NCBI GenBank assembly: GCA_022819945.1
Contig: JAJEGI010000096.1
Location: 1 to 43,192 of the forward strand
Direction: 5' to 3'
Origin: Candidatus Poribacteria bacterium
GTDB lineage: Bacteria; Poribacteria; WGA-4E; WGA-3G
Length of the DNA stretch: 43,192 nt
In this document: positions 10,988-20,512 of the stretch, piece after piece
Layout of the letters: every line of letters starts with the position of its first letter
Numbering within the stretch: position 1 is the stretch's first letter
Notes under the pieces: generated by a model
The model's database searches: none
Told to the model about the DNA's origin: nothing
What the model saw: the letters and a program-made list of their open reading frames with translations, nothing else
Translations under genes and position numbers: made by a program

Positions 10988-11590
10988 ATGAAAATAGACA
11001 CAGTTGAACCATCGGGCACCTTCGTTAACAGGCGTATGAAGGCACTCTTCGTCGCACAAGACGATAAACCAATCACCTTAAAAGAAATCAACTTTGCACG
11101 TCTCACGCCATTCCAACGAGGGTTGCTCCTTATGGACGGAACAGTTACACGGTTCATTGAAGCGTATACGTTCGCACCGGTGGAAGTCGTACTACTACAG
11201 CAAAGGAAACAGATACTCCCCACTGAACACCCTTGGCTTCAACTCCCCGCTGGTGAAGAAGTTATCTCACGGCAGGTAACACTCCAAACGCCTCTACAAG
11301 AAAAATCATCTCCGATAATTCATACCTATGCGGACTCGTTAATTGTACCGAAACGTCTGCCGAAATCCATTTTGGATGGATTGGAATCTGATAAACAGGG
11401 TTTAGGTGGACTTTTGCGGCGCAGCGGGTTAGAAGCGCGGCGGGAGCTGCTCTGGTGCGGCATAGAAACCTTAACAAATCTGCCACCTGCTGTCGCACAC
11501 CTTGAAGGTGAAACCTTTATCAGTCGTGCTTATTTGGTATTAGCGCATCAAGAACCGCTCATACTGATTAACGAGAAGTTTCCACTGTGA
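10988..11590 (+). CDS. chorismate lyase-like protein (DUF98/UbiC fold)
   Basis: The 200-residue protein resembles the DUF98 family, related to UbiC chorismate pyruvate-lyase and the UTRA fold. The signature is LTPFQRGLLLMDGTVTRFIEAY, followed by VEVVLLQQ and later ISRAYLVLAHQEPLILINEKFP. Such enzymes release 4-hydroxybenzoate from chorismate, or bind related small ligands. No partner gene of quinone synthesis is nearby, so the substrate is open. The ATG at 10988 gives the usual family length. A longer frame from 10871 adds a cysteine-rich stretch without similarity. It is divergent from the sigma-like gene. Confidence 0.7.
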   Translation: MKIDTVEPSGTFVNRRMKALFVAQDDKPITLKEINFARLTPFQRGLLLMDGTVTRFIEAYTFAPVEVVLLQQRKQILPTEHPWLQLPAGEEVISRQVTLQTPLQEKSSPIIHTYADSLIVPKRLPKSILDGLESDKQGLGGLLRRSGLEARRELLWCGIETLTNLPPAVAHLEGETFISRAYLVLAHQEPLILINEKFPL

Positions 11591-11740
11591 TAGTTATCAG
11601 TTTTCAGAGGGAATAGTTTCCAGTTTCCAGTTACGAGTTACCAATATCAAAAGAGGTTTGATGAATCAGATCACCCTCTTAACTGGTAACTGAGTACTGG
11701 CCACTGACAACTGCTAACTGAAGGGTTTTTTGTAGAAAAC
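11591..11740. repeat. fold-back repeat rich in CAGTT / AACTG words
   Basis: The first half carries CAGTT words (for example TTTCCAGTTTCCAGTTACG) and the second half carries AACTG words (TTAACTGGTAACTGAG), so the strand can fold back on itself. It ends CTAACTGAAGGGTTTTTTG. The element at 37796-37910 has the same layout and a matching end (TTAACTGAAAGGTTTTTCG), so they form one dispersed family. Confidence 0.6.
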
Positions 11741-11760
11741 AAAAACTTGAAGGGATATTC

Positions 11761-12942
11761 ATGTTACGTAAAATTTTAATCATATTTACTATAATGTTAG
11801 CGGCATGTATCATAGCACTTACCATCACGCTCCTTGATGCTCAGAGCGTTGAAACCGAAAAAACAACAGAGGGGATCGCCGAAATATCTACAAAACCCTC
11901 GATCGTTGCCTTGGCAAGTGCGATGAAAAGTTTTCGCGCATCATTGAGCAGCAAACTCCTTGCCGACGCGTCTTTCCCACTCGGACATAAGGAATCCTAT
12001 TCTTGGACCAATGTACCACCAGGTAGGGATGAAGATCGAGGCGGTATCCGTTTTAGTGAGTTGTCCATCAATCAATTGACACGTTTCTATGAAGTTTTGA
12101 GCGTATTCTTGAGTGACAACGGTTATACTAAAGTCTCTCTCATTACAAAAGACACTGAAAAACATATCAGCGACATCAGTCCCAGCTTCTGGGCATCAAA
12201 CCGTTACCATATCGCTCTATTTGGCAACCCAGAGACAGATGGATCCTGGGGTTTCCAGTTGGACGGTCATCACTTGGCTCTCAATTTCTTGGTACACAGG
12301 GATGCCGTTTCCATCGTCCCCGCCCTTATCGGGACTGCACCCGCAACCGTTGACGGCACTGTCGTGCTTGAAAATGAAAGAGGCAACGCCTTCGCTTTAC
12401 TCAATAGCCTTGATGAGAACCAGAGAAAGAAAGCAATTCAGAAAGGCCGTCGCGGACTCCGAGTCGGGGCAGGTAGGTCAACCGATCCGTTCCTGAATCA
12501 CGATTATTCCGAATTTGTAGGCGTTGGCTTGAAGGCATCAGAGATGGATGATACACAAAAAGAGCACCTTCGGAATCTGGTTAAGACGTACGTCTATAAC
12601 CTTGAGACTGAGTTCGCCGACGTATGGATGGCGGCTATCGATGCTGGCATTGACAACACCTATTTCGTCTGGATCGGCGGCACGACCCCAAGTGATCCGA
12701 TTTACTATCGTGTTTTCAATCCTGATGTCTGGATCGAATTTAACAATGAGAGCGGTTTAGACCACATCCATACCATCATCCGATCGCCAAACGGAAATGA
12801 CTACGGCATTTTCGCTTTGAATCGTGGACCCCAGACGCTTTTGGAGCATTACACGCTGGAAAATCACGAAAAAATAAGTGATGCCTTATTTGATTATAGT
12901 TTTTTCAGTCTACAAGACATAAAAAATATGGAGGCACGTTAA
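11761..12942 (+). CDS. secreted DUF3500 family protein
   Basis: The 393-residue protein has an N-terminal signal segment (ILIIFTIMLAACIIALTITLL). It then shows the DUF3500 pattern: an ISPSFWASNRYHIALFGNPETDGSWGF-type segment, a GHHLALNFLVHRD motif (the conserved GHH), and an Ala-Leu-rich helical region. The function of DUF3500 is not known to me. The C-terminal part (SGLDHIHTIIRSPNGNDYG) also contains conserved His and Asp residues. AAGGGA lies five bases upstream of the ATG. Only 3 nt separate it from the methyltransferase gene, so they form an operon. Confidence 0.8.
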   Translation: MLRKILIIFTIMLAACIIALTITLLDAQSVETEKTTEGIAEISTKPSIVALASAMKSFRASLSSKLLADASFPLGHKESYSWTNVPPGRDEDRGGIRFSELSINQLTRFYEVLSVFLSDNGYTKVSLITKDTEKHISDISPSFWASNRYHIALFGNPETDGSWGFQLDGHHLALNFLVHRDAVSIVPALIGTAPATVDGTVVLENERGNAFALLNSLDENQRKKAIQKGRRGLRVGAGRSTDPFLNHDYSEFVGVGLKASEMDDTQKEHLRNLVKTYVYNLETEFADVWMAAIDAGIDNTYFVWIGGTTPSDPIYYRVFNPDVWIEFNNESGLDHIHTIIRSPNGNDYGIFALNRGPQTLLEHYTLENHEKISDALFDYSFFSLQDIKNMEAR

Positions 12943-12945
12943 TTA

Positions 12946-13512
12946 ATGTTAGATAAAGTTTTAGCAGAAGTTGAGGAACAGTGTCGGGAAGAACGTGTGC
13001 CGATGCTGGGACCTGATAAGGCGAAATTGCTCGCCAGTTGCGTTGAAAAAGCAAAACCCGCCTTGATTGTAGAGTGCGGGACTGCTATCGGTTATTCCGG
13101 GTTGTGGATATTACGTGTGCTGAAAACTTTAGGTGCAGGACGTTTGATAACAGTGGAAATAGCGGATGCCAATGCACAACGCGCGCGAGCAAATTTTGAA
13201 AGCGCAGGTGTGGCAGACCTTGTCGATTCACGCATTGGCGATGCCGCTGAAGTCCTCAAAACCATCCAAGAACCCGTCGATTTCTTGTTCCTTGATAACA
13301 ACAAAGACGGTTATTATGCCTGTTTTCGAGCCATCGAATCGCAGCTAACCAACCCTGCAACAATTGTTGCCGATAACGTCGGTAGAGCAGACCAAATGGC
13401 AGACTATTTGGAACACGTCCGTTCAAACTACGAATCCGAAACACACTGGTTTGAAAGTCGGCGGCGACCCGGAAGACGTGACGGTATGGAGGTTAGCATC
13501 TATCGTCGCTGA
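12946..13512 (+). CDS. class I O-methyltransferase, catechol-type
   Basis: The 188-residue protein has the S-adenosylmethionine-binding loop VECGTAIGYSG (near 43-53), the acidic strand end LITVEIADANAQRARANF, and FLFLDNNKDGYY, where Asp residues should bind a divalent metal and the next residues shape the catechol-type site. This matches O-methyltransferase family 3 and related enzymes, slightly shorter than the usual 210-220 residues. It is cytoplasmic, with no signal peptide. The substrate is unknown. It lies directly after the DUF3500 gene and should share its mRNA. Confidence 0.85.
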   Translation: MLDKVLAEVEEQCREERVPMLGPDKAKLLASCVEKAKPALIVECGTAIGYSGLWILRVLKTLGAGRLITVEIADANAQRARANFESAGVADLVDSRIGDAAEVLKTIQEPVDFLFLDNNKDGYYACFRAIESQLTNPATIVADNVGRADQMADYLEHVRSNYESETHWFESRRRPGRRDGMEVSIYRR

Positions 13513-13672
13513 TGTAGAGGGAGGGTGCTGACCGCAGGGTTTATTTTTAACTCGCCTTTTATATGCCTTTTATATCATCTGAGTTTAATAAAGGCATTTG
13601 TACCGTAAACTTACATCACAAGGAGTTTTCGGTATTTCTCATGGATTTCGCACACTATAAATTAACAGTTTG

Positions 13673-13681
13673 TGCTATAAT
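13673..13681 (+). promoter_or_regulatory. extended -10 promoter before the DUF5916 gene
   Basis: TGCTATAAT is an extended -10 element about 130 bases before the next gene. No clear -35 is present. The gap 13513-13814 otherwise holds only AT-rich sequence with two CCTTTTATAT words and no gene. Confidence 0.5.
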
Positions 13682-13814
13682 ACACTTACCCGAGTATAAT
13701 GACCTTGGTAACTAATAGCAAATAGATCGTGCTACGCGGTGCCGCTAACTTCTAAATCCTTATGTCAAACTCACTTTTATAAGGCAATTGCTAAAAAGGA
13801 GGCACCCACCTATA

Positions 13815-16166
13815 ATGCAACATTTCACTACTGGTTTTCAACTGAGTCGATATATGCGAAACATCAAATTTTTCCTCTTACTATGGATGTCCGCCTTACT
13901 CATTTCACACGGTGTTGATGCGCAGACCGAGCGGGAGTTGCCGCGCATGTCGGCACACCGCACCTCTGAGGAAATCAAGATTGATGGGGTGCTCGATGAA
14001 CCCGTTTGGCAAAGCGTCCAACCGATCCGGCAGTTATACCAAATCCAACCCGACCAAGGCGATCCGGCAACAGAACCCTCTGAAATACGGATCCTCTATG
14101 ATGATAAAAAGCTGTACTTCGGGTTTATCTTTTTCGATTCGGAGATGGACAAGATCGTCGCTAACGACATGCGTCGAGACTCTTCAGGTTTGCGTTCCAA
14201 TGATTACGGTTTTCTGCTGTTGGACACCTACAATGACCGGCGAAACGCCGTCTTCTTCCGATTTACCCCAGTAGGCGGAATGGAAGACACAGCAGTATCC
14301 GACAGCGGCGGGAGCCTTAACACAAGTTGGGATATTGTTTGGGAATGCCACTGTAGAATTAATGAGGACAATTGGACAGTGGAAATCGCAATTCCGTTCA
14401 GTCAGCTCCGTTTTGAACGCAACGACTCGATGGACTGGGGACTCAATTTCGGGCGCGAAATCGCACGAAAACGAGAAATTGCGGCGTGGCATGAGGCACC
14501 TAAAACATACGGTGGACTGGCAAAGTACCGCACCGCCTACTTCGGGACGCTTGAAGGGTTAGAGGGTATCTCTCCATCAAGACATTTGGAATTGCTACCT
14601 TATCTGTCACCGGGAGCAAGTTACACACCAACGGCAGAAATGACTGACAAAATGTCTGAAGAGAGTTTAGATCTTAAATACGGTCAACTCTCAATAAAGA
14701 ACCAAGACCTGATAGCACATCTCAAAGGCGGCGTTGATATCAAGTATGGCGTAACCCCGAACTTGACTGCCGATTTGACTGTTAACACCGATTTCGCGCA
14801 AGTAGAAGCGGATCAAGAACAGGTGAACCTCACACGTTTCAGTCTGTTTTTCCCTGAGCAGCGCCCATTTTTCTTGGAAGGGGCAAGTATCTTTGACGTC
14901 GGGATTCCGCGTCCGAGTTTCCGTAGACCGCCACCTTTACTGCTCTTTTATAGCCGTCGCATTGGACTTGCGGAAGAACGCGCTATTCCGATTCTCGGCG
15001 GCGGTAAAATGACAGGAAAAATCGGACCCTACGGTATCGGCGTTCTAAATGTGTTGACAGATAAATTCCAAGAGGATGAGATGGAAACATCTGATGCGGA
15101 TATGTTCGATGAACCGCACACCAATTATTCAGTCATCCGGGTGAATCGAGACATTCTAAAGGGATCAACTGTCGGAGGGATTGCCATCAATAAGCAAGAT
15201 GCTGATGCTTATAACCGCACGACCGGATTAGATTTCTCGTATCGTCCAACACGCGAAATTAACATCCAAGGGTTGTGGGCACGGACCTTTGAAGCAGATG
15301 TTTCTGGCAATGCAAATGCCTTCTTCATAGGTGGAGATTGGCGCACGAATCTATTCCGACTCGATGCCTCATACACAGACTTCGGCGAGGCCTTTAAGCC
15401 CGCAGTTGGATTCGTTCAGCGCACGGAAGAACGACCGGATGTCCGTCGGTTTCGAGGGGGTGGAAGTTATACGCCTTGGCCCGGCAAATTTGGCATCCGA
15501 GAGATCCAGATTGGACCGGAGATCGATGTCGTTCTGTCACATGAGAACGAGTTGGAAACCCAAGAGATAACCTTTGACACACAATTTGAGTTTGAAACGG
15601 GTGATGACATTGGGTTTGAAGTCAAGAACACAACAGAAAACCTTGATCAAGATTTTCCGGTTCAAGGCGTTGATATCTCGCCTGACGATTACAATTTTAC
15701 CGCCTTTCAGGCATCCATTCGGACCAGCAGCAGCCGGATGGTTAGTGGACGGCTGCAAGTCGAACTCGGCGAATTTTATTACGGCACGAGGCGGGGGTTT
15801 TCAATAGATGCAACTGCCCGTCCGACCGCTAAACTCAGTATAGAACCCTTTATTGAATTTAATTGGATTACACTCCCGGAAAAAAAACTGGAGGACGGGA
15901 CTACGCTCGCTGAGATAGAATTCGATGCTAATGCTTTCGGTGGGCGTGTCGGCTATTCCTTTTCAACAACACTCTTCGTGAAATTATTTACGCAGTGGAG
16001 TACCGACACGGATGTACTTTCTGCTAACTTCTTAGTGAATTACATCTACCGTCCCGGCAGCGATTTCTACCTCGTCTTCGACCAATATTACGGCACCGGT
16101 GATGGGGACATTGAACTCGACGGTTGGGCTGTTATCGGGAAGATGACATACTGGTGGAATCCATAA
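13815..16166 (+). CDS. secreted CBM9-like / DUF5916 protein
   Basis: The 783-residue protein has a signal peptide (FFLLLWMSALLISHGVDAQ). A family 9 carbohydrate-binding-like domain follows at about 45-220 (EIKIDGVLDEPVWQ, then ILYDDKKLYFGFIFFDSE). The long C-terminal DUF5916 region is rich in alternating strands, contains FFPEQRPFFLEGASIFD, and ends in a strand with an aromatic tail (GKMTYWWNP), as in outer-membrane beta-barrels. It is likely an outer-membrane protein. The ligand is unknown; the N-terminal domain suggests a sugar. The ATG at 13815 is chosen with GGAGG about 12 bases upstream. A TTG at 13788 is possible, but that start overlaps the ribosome binding site. Confidence 0.85.
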   Translation: MQHFTTGFQLSRYMRNIKFFLLLWMSALLISHGVDAQTERELPRMSAHRTSEEIKIDGVLDEPVWQSVQPIRQLYQIQPDQGDPATEPSEIRILYDDKKLYFGFIFFDSEMDKIVANDMRRDSSGLRSNDYGFLLLDTYNDRRNAVFFRFTPVGGMEDTAVSDSGGSLNTSWDIVWECHCRINEDNWTVEIAIPFSQLRFERNDSMDWGLNFGREIARKREIAAWHEAPKTYGGLAKYRTAYFGTLEGLEGISPSRHLELLPYLSPGASYTPTAEMTDKMSEESLDLKYGQLSIKNQDLIAHLKGGVDIKYGVTPNLTADLTVNTDFAQVEADQEQVNLTRFSLFFPEQRPFFLEGASIFDVGIPRPSFRRPPPLLLFYSRRIGLAEERAIPILGGGKMTGKIGPYGIGVLNVLTDKFQEDEMETSDADMFDEPHTNYSVIRVNRDILKGSTVGGIAINKQDADAYNRTTGLDFSYRPTREINIQGLWARTFEADVSGNANAFFIGGDWRTNLFRLDASYTDFGEAFKPAVGFVQRTEERPDVRRFRGGGSYTPWPGKFGIREIQIGPEIDVVLSHENELETQEITFDTQFEFETGDDIGFEVKNTTENLDQDFPVQGVDISPDDYNFTAFQASIRTSSSRMVSGRLQVELGEFYYGTRRGFSIDATARPTAKLSIEPFIEFNWITLPEKKLEDGTTLAEIEFDANAFGGRVGYSFSTTLFVKLFTQWSTDTDVLSANFLVNYIYRPGSDFYLVFDQYYGTGDGDIELDGWAVIGKMTYWWNP

Positions 16167-16197
16167 CACTTTTCAAACAGGAGGAAAAGATTCTTAA

Positions 16198-17235
16198 ATG
16201 AAAAGAAAATTTATGATGCAATCAAACAAATCCTTATTTTTTAATTCGGCCTGGCTATTCGCTATCCTACTCGCTTTTTATTCAATACACAACGCTACAG
16301 CTGAAGATTGGACCCAAAAAGCGGATATGCCAGTTCCCAGGCTTTTTTTCTCTGTAGCCGCTGCTGACAATCAAATTTACACTATAGGCGGTATGCTCGC
16401 TGAGCCTGTTGACTTTGTTGAGGCTTATGACCCAAATGCGGACAAATGGGATCAGAAAATGAGTCTGCCAGCAGCACGCGCGGGTGTTGTAACCTGCGTC
16501 GTCAATGGAAAAATCTATGCTATTGGTGGATGGAATTCGCAGGCACCCGCTCTTGGAACGGTTGAAGAATATGACCCCGCAACCGACAAATGGACCCAAA
16601 AGGCAGATATGCTGACACCGCGTTCCTTTTTTACGGCGACTGCCGTAGACGGTAAAATTTACGCCATTGGTGGTGTCGCGCAAAATGTTGGACCCGTGTT
16701 GCCTACTGTTGAAGAATATGACCCTGCAACTGATACATGGATGAAAAAAGCAGATATGCCGAAACCGGTTTCAGGAATGGCAGCCGCGAGCCTTGATGGG
16801 AAAATATATCTTATTGGAGGGACACCTGCTGTACAAGGACCCGTACTCAAAACGGTTCAAGAATACGATCCACGTTCAAATACATGGGCAGAGAAAACAG
16901 ATATGCCGACACCCCGAACTGCTTTGGCTCTCGGTGTGGTCAATGGAAAAATTTACGCCGTTGGTGGGACATCTGTTGTGCAAGGCCCCGGACTAACAAC
17001 CCTTGAAATATACGACCCCGATAACGATGCATGGACAGAAGGGCCAGAGATGCCAACAGCACGGGTTTTCCTGGGCGTTGGCACCATCGCAAACAAAATC
17101 TATGCTGTTGGCGGTGTCGCAGAAGGATTGGGACCCGCAATTCTGCCAACCGTTGAGCAATTCGCTCCGAGTCTGAGCGTAGCAGCCTTGGATAAATTTC
17201 TCACAGCCTGGGGGAAAATTAAGAAAGCAGATTAG
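16198..17235 (+). CDS. secreted Kelch-repeat beta-propeller protein
   Basis: The 345-residue protein has a signal peptide (SAWLFAILLAFYSIHNATA) and six Kelch repeats of about 48 residues, with repeated units such as GKIYAIGG and VEEYDPATDKWTQKADMP. They should fold as one six-bladed propeller, outside the cytoplasm. Such domains bind proteins or sugars; no catalytic motif is seen. After the propeller comes the tail LSVAALDKFLTAWGKIKKAD, which resembles the tails of the three LamG proteins in this window. AGGAGG lies upstream of the ATG. It starts 31 nt after the DUF5916 gene, probably on the same mRNA. Confidence 0.9.
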   Translation: MKRKFMMQSNKSLFFNSAWLFAILLAFYSIHNATAEDWTQKADMPVPRLFFSVAAADNQIYTIGGMLAEPVDFVEAYDPNADKWDQKMSLPAARAGVVTCVVNGKIYAIGGWNSQAPALGTVEEYDPATDKWTQKADMLTPRSFFTATAVDGKIYAIGGVAQNVGPVLPTVEEYDPATDTWMKKADMPKPVSGMAAASLDGKIYLIGGTPAVQGPVLKTVQEYDPRSNTWAEKTDMPTPRTALALGVVNGKIYAVGGTSVVQGPGLTTLEIYDPDNDAWTEGPEMPTARVFLGVGTIANKIYAVGGVAEGLGPAILPTVEQFAPSLSVAALDKFLTAWGKIKKAD

Positions 17236-17243
17236 CATTTATT

Positions 17244-17267
17244 GGGCGCGGTTTTCCAACCGTGCCC
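17244..17267. terminator. hairpin between convergent genes, likely terminator
   Basis: GGGCGCGGTT and AACCGTGCCC form a 10-bp stem (one G-T type mismatch) with a TTCC loop, between the stop codons of the Kelch and dikinase-like genes. It has no strong U-run. Confidence 0.45.
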
Positions 17268-17274
17268 TCAAAAC

Positions 17275-19425
17275 TTATCGCACCCACGGTCTCGCTTGCT
17301 TAATTGAAAGTTTACCCTCGCTGGTAATCTTGAACTCAATCTCCATAGCAAAATCCGGTGTCCGGGAAGTGGGATTATACAGCTGATCAAACTTGTTGTG
17401 TATCATCGCGAGGTAACCACTGAGTTCACGCAGATAGGCATCCGTCAGAATCCGCTCGTTGTCCGCCGTACGGTTGGAAGTTTTCACCACTCTGTAGTTA
17501 TTGCTGTCCCACCAATCCATGAGAATTTCTTCTGGAACGGATTGCTCTTCAGGGTTCGTCACGAGATCCTCACCGACTTGGGTGTTGAGATAATAATTCC
17601 CGATCGTCTGATAAACGACATCATCGGTCACAGCCACCCCATTCGCCAATTCATCGCCAAAGTTAGGATGGACAAGCACCCCCATGGCTGTAGTGAGGTG
17701 GTCAATACGATAGAAATCACGCGCCTCAAAAGCCCGGAAGTTCCAGAGGCTTGCAAACACCTGCTTAATCGATTTAGAGAGGTGTCCTTCGTCTGGATGA
17801 TGTGTGAAAGAGTCGTATAAACCTGCGCCACTGAAACCGGGGAGGTCCTCGTTATTCGTGCTGGAGCGGCATCGGAGGGATGTGTCGTTTGGGAATGTGC
17901 CTTGTAATTCCGAAAGCGCATCCAGCATCCATGTCGGCATTTCACCTTTCTTAATTTCATCTCTAAACTTTTTGAGTTCCGTTTCTTTTGTGTCGTGATC
18001 CTTCTGAAACCCCGGATCTCCGAGCAGATTCTCAAGTTTCTCATAGAAACCGTTGTGTTTCATGAATTCGTCATAAAAGTAGAAAGGGATCCCAAATCCA
18101 TTCGGGACCGTTTCTTCAGGAAACCCGAATGTGCGTAAGATTGCTACATTAGCGGTTTTGACACCGAAGCCTGAAGCATCTGTGAAGCGGATACTATCGA
18201 GCGGCAGAATCCTTGTAAGAGAGAGATCACGTTCAGGGTTCTGCGTCTTCGCAGGACGCAAATCGGCAAAATGGTTCTCCACCTCTTTGTGCGTCGCCTC
18301 CCTAATTTCAAAGCCGTCGGCGTTGACCTCGTAGTAGACGTACTTACCGATAAGCCGTGCGATTTCTTTGTTTTTCCACGCTTCGGCGATGAAGGCGTTA
18401 GGAACTTTATCCTGAATCGCGCGAAGGTTAACATGTGAAAGCGGTGTTTGCCGAACACCCGTGATAATCCCAGCGACTCGCGGCATCTCGTTTGGCAAGG
18501 TTTTGCAGATGACGATGTCCCGAACGGTAGGACGCTCATCTGCTGCTAACACGCGGAGCCGACCATAAGACGCTGCCTGATTCAGCGGAAGGTAACCAAT
18601 ATTGGCATAAAGATCGTCTTCAAAATAGACGGGAAACTCCGCCGCGTCATAAAGTGCCCTTTCCCGATTATAAATGCCAATCGCGCCCCACAACGGACAG
18701 TAACCGAGCCGATTTTTCAGTATCGGCATCTTTGCTACGAGCAGATCGTGCGCAAGTTTAATTTCTTCAAATGGAAAGCCGTCATTCGGATTAAACTCGA
18801 AAGTATAGACACCGGGTTCACCATTTGGAGCCACGGAAAGTGGACGATAACTCAGCACACCTCGCATCTGACCTTGCCCGCGTCCTAAACCCGCTGACCT
18901 CATGAAACTACCGTGAGAGCGATGCGTCTCCGTATTCATGAAATAGAGTTGTGGGTTTTGCGTATGTGTCCTCTCAATCTGAAATTTTACAAACTCGATG
19001 CCGGTTAGTTGCGTGTCAATACGAACATCTGTGCCTTGATACGACAGTTTCTTAAAAGTCTCACGGTCAGGAACCGTTGCGGCACCGTCTTTGAATTTAA
19101 CCTGCTCTGGGTCCAGACGTGGTCCCGAAGGCTCCCTGGAACCGCGCCCTCTACCGAACCCACCTCTTCTACGAGATCTATCTTGTTGTCCGCTTTGCAT
19201 CTCACGGATCTCTTGCGTACTGAACTTGTTGCCTCTCGCCGCTTCAAGTCGCATCACTCTAAACATGAGTTGCTGTTCAGCTGCGCTGAGTTCACTATTC
19301 TGGTCAAGATCAAACCGCTTTTCAGCTGCTGAAAGTTCGTTTTGTGCCAAGGCCGTTAAGACAACTATCGTCGAAAACATCAGGACACAAGCGGAAAGTG
19401 CTAAGATAAAGTGTTTCTGTTTCAT
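17275..19425 (-). CDS. exported PEP/pyruvate dikinase-like protein with EF-hand loop
   Basis: The 716-residue protein has a signal peptide (FILALSACVLMFSTIVVLTALAQ), then an EF-hand-like calcium loop at 39-50 (D39, D41, N43, E45, S47, E50). A swivelling phosphohistidine-type segment, TPLSHVNLRAIQDKVP, lies mid-protein. The C-terminal part matches the PPDK N-terminal ATP-grasp domain: SLRCRSSTNNEDLPGFSGAG, and the closing EGKLSIKQARPW. The His domain before the ATP-grasp domain is the order of glucan water dikinases, not of PEP synthase. The substrate is unknown. Export is odd for an ATP-using enzyme. The start ATG (19423-19425) has GAGGG five bases upstream; an ATG four codons earlier lacks a site. 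Confidence 0.75.
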   Translation of the reverse strand: MKQKHFILALSACVLMFSTIVVLTALAQNELSAAEKRFDLDQNSELSAAEQQLMFRVMRLEAARGNKFSTQEIREMQSGQQDRSRRRGGFGRGRGSREPSGPRLDPEQVKFKDGAATVPDRETFKKLSYQGTDVRIDTQLTGIEFVKFQIERTHTQNPQLYFMNTETHRSHGSFMRSAGLGRGQGQMRGVLSYRPLSVAPNGEPGVYTFEFNPNDGFPFEEIKLAHDLLVAKMPILKNRLGYCPLWGAIGIYNRERALYDAAEFPVYFEDDLYANIGYLPLNQAASYGRLRVLAADERPTVRDIVICKTLPNEMPRVAGIITGVRQTPLSHVNLRAIQDKVPNAFIAEAWKNKEIARLIGKYVYYEVNADGFEIREATHKEVENHFADLRPAKTQNPERDLSLTRILPLDSIRFTDASGFGVKTANVAILRTFGFPEETVPNGFGIPFYFYDEFMKHNGFYEKLENLLGDPGFQKDHDTKETELKKFRDEIKKGEMPTWMLDALSELQGTFPNDTSLRCRSSTNNEDLPGFSGAGLYDSFTHHPDEGHLSKSIKQVFASLWNFRAFEARDFYRIDHLTTAMGVLVHPNFGDELANGVAVTDDVVYQTIGNYYLNTQVGEDLVTNPEEQSVPEEILMDWWDSNNYRVVKTSNRTADNERILTDAYLRELSGYLAMIHNKFDQLYNPTSRTPDFAMEIEFKITSEGKLSIKQARPWVR

Positions 19426-19618
19426 CGGTTCCCTCATTAATAGTCAAAAATTTTTTGTATCTGCCTTCTATAAGATTAGGCAAACGAAAACTGAATTTGT
19501 TCAGAAAAAATAGCGTCTATTCCGCGACAGAAGTTTCTTCTGCAAGGATGGGTTTCATAAAGTCTTGAAATTTATTTGGGAATCCATTTGGTAAGTTATC
19601 GAGTGAGATGTTTATAAT

Positions 19619-19666
19619 GAAACCCAACATTTCCACCGGTTGGGGGCCGATGAAACGTCGGGTTTC
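19619..19666. repeat. palindromic repeat, GAAACCCAAC family
   Basis: GAAACCCAAC (19619-19628) and GTCGGGTTTC (19657-19666) form a stem with one mismatch around a 28-nt loop. Arm length and loop length equal those of the copy at 1499-1546. The loop sequence is different. Confidence 0.65.
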
Positions 19667-19714
19667 ACTTGGATAATCCAGCTGAATGCCATCTGTGCAT
19701 ACAGCGTTGATTCA

Positions 19715-20482
19715 TTACAGATCCGATTTCAACTTCGCCCAAGTCGTAGCAAGTTTCGCTTGCGGAGAGACCGCTGCAAAACCGAGGACGACAGATAATC
19801 CACTCTCTGCAATCGCTTTCATATCATCATCTGAGAGTGCTACATTAAAAAAGGCAATCTCATCAATGAGACCTGTGAAAGCCTCCTGTTTGTCGTCTCT
19901 TGAACCGATAAACTTGGGACCCGTTTTAAATGGACCCGCAGCAGCATTGGATGCTTCTTCCTCACCATCAATATAAACTTTCACTTCTTTACCGTCATAA
20001 GTTCCAGCAATGTGATGCCACTTATCATCGTTCAACAAGCTTTTAGACCACGTATTATGCGGAATCGGTTGTGCACACTGTCCAGCGAAATTTAGTTTGT
20101 GGTCCCTTAATGTCAAGATAACATCGCCGCAGGGACCTACGATAATGTCAGACCATGCGGGGGCTGCAGGCGTTTTAATCAAAGCCACAATTGACACTTC
20201 ATCCGTATAGTCAGCAAAATCGCCGACAGCCACATGCGCCCCACCCTCAAACTTTAAGGCTTCACCGAACTTGCCAGCGACCCATTGCGCATCAACAATT
20301 TCTCCGTCATTGCCATTTTCAGAGGCATCTTTTGCCGTTCCGCCTTTGCCTTCATCAAAGAACCATATCCCCAAAGCTGCGTCCGCATCAATCTTGGCAT
20401 AACTTAGACTCGAGATCATGAGACTGATACAGATCAACGTTCCGTATACCCAAATTACCTTTCCGAATCGGATTCCTCTCAT
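19715..20482 (-). CDS. secreted LamG-domain protein
   Basis: The 255-residue protein has a signal peptide ending near SYA-K. A single concanavalin A-like LamG domain follows (LGIWFFDEGKGGTAKDASENG, then DDKWHHIAGTYDGKEVKVYIDGE, then GLIDEIAFFNVALSDDDMK). Such domains bind sugars or proteins outside the cell. After a short spacer the protein ends KLATTWAKLKSDL, the tail shared with other secreted proteins here. A GGAGGT ribosome binding site is five bases from the ATG. It follows the lipoprotein gene by 30 nt. Confidence 0.9.
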   Translation of the reverse strand: MRGIRFGKVIWVYGTLICISLMISSLSYAKIDADAALGIWFFDEGKGGTAKDASENGNDGEIVDAQWVAGKFGEALKFEGGAHVAVGDFADYTDEVSIVALIKTPAAPAWSDIIVGPCGDVILTLRDHKLNFAGQCAQPIPHNTWSKSLLNDDKWHHIAGTYDGKEVKVYIDGEEEASNAAAGPFKTGPKFIGSRDDKQEAFTGLIDEIAFFNVALSDDDMKAIAESGLSVVLGFAAVSPQAKLATTWAKLKSDL

Positions 20483-20512
20483 TTTTTACCTCCATTTGTG
20501 ATGTGCTGTCCC

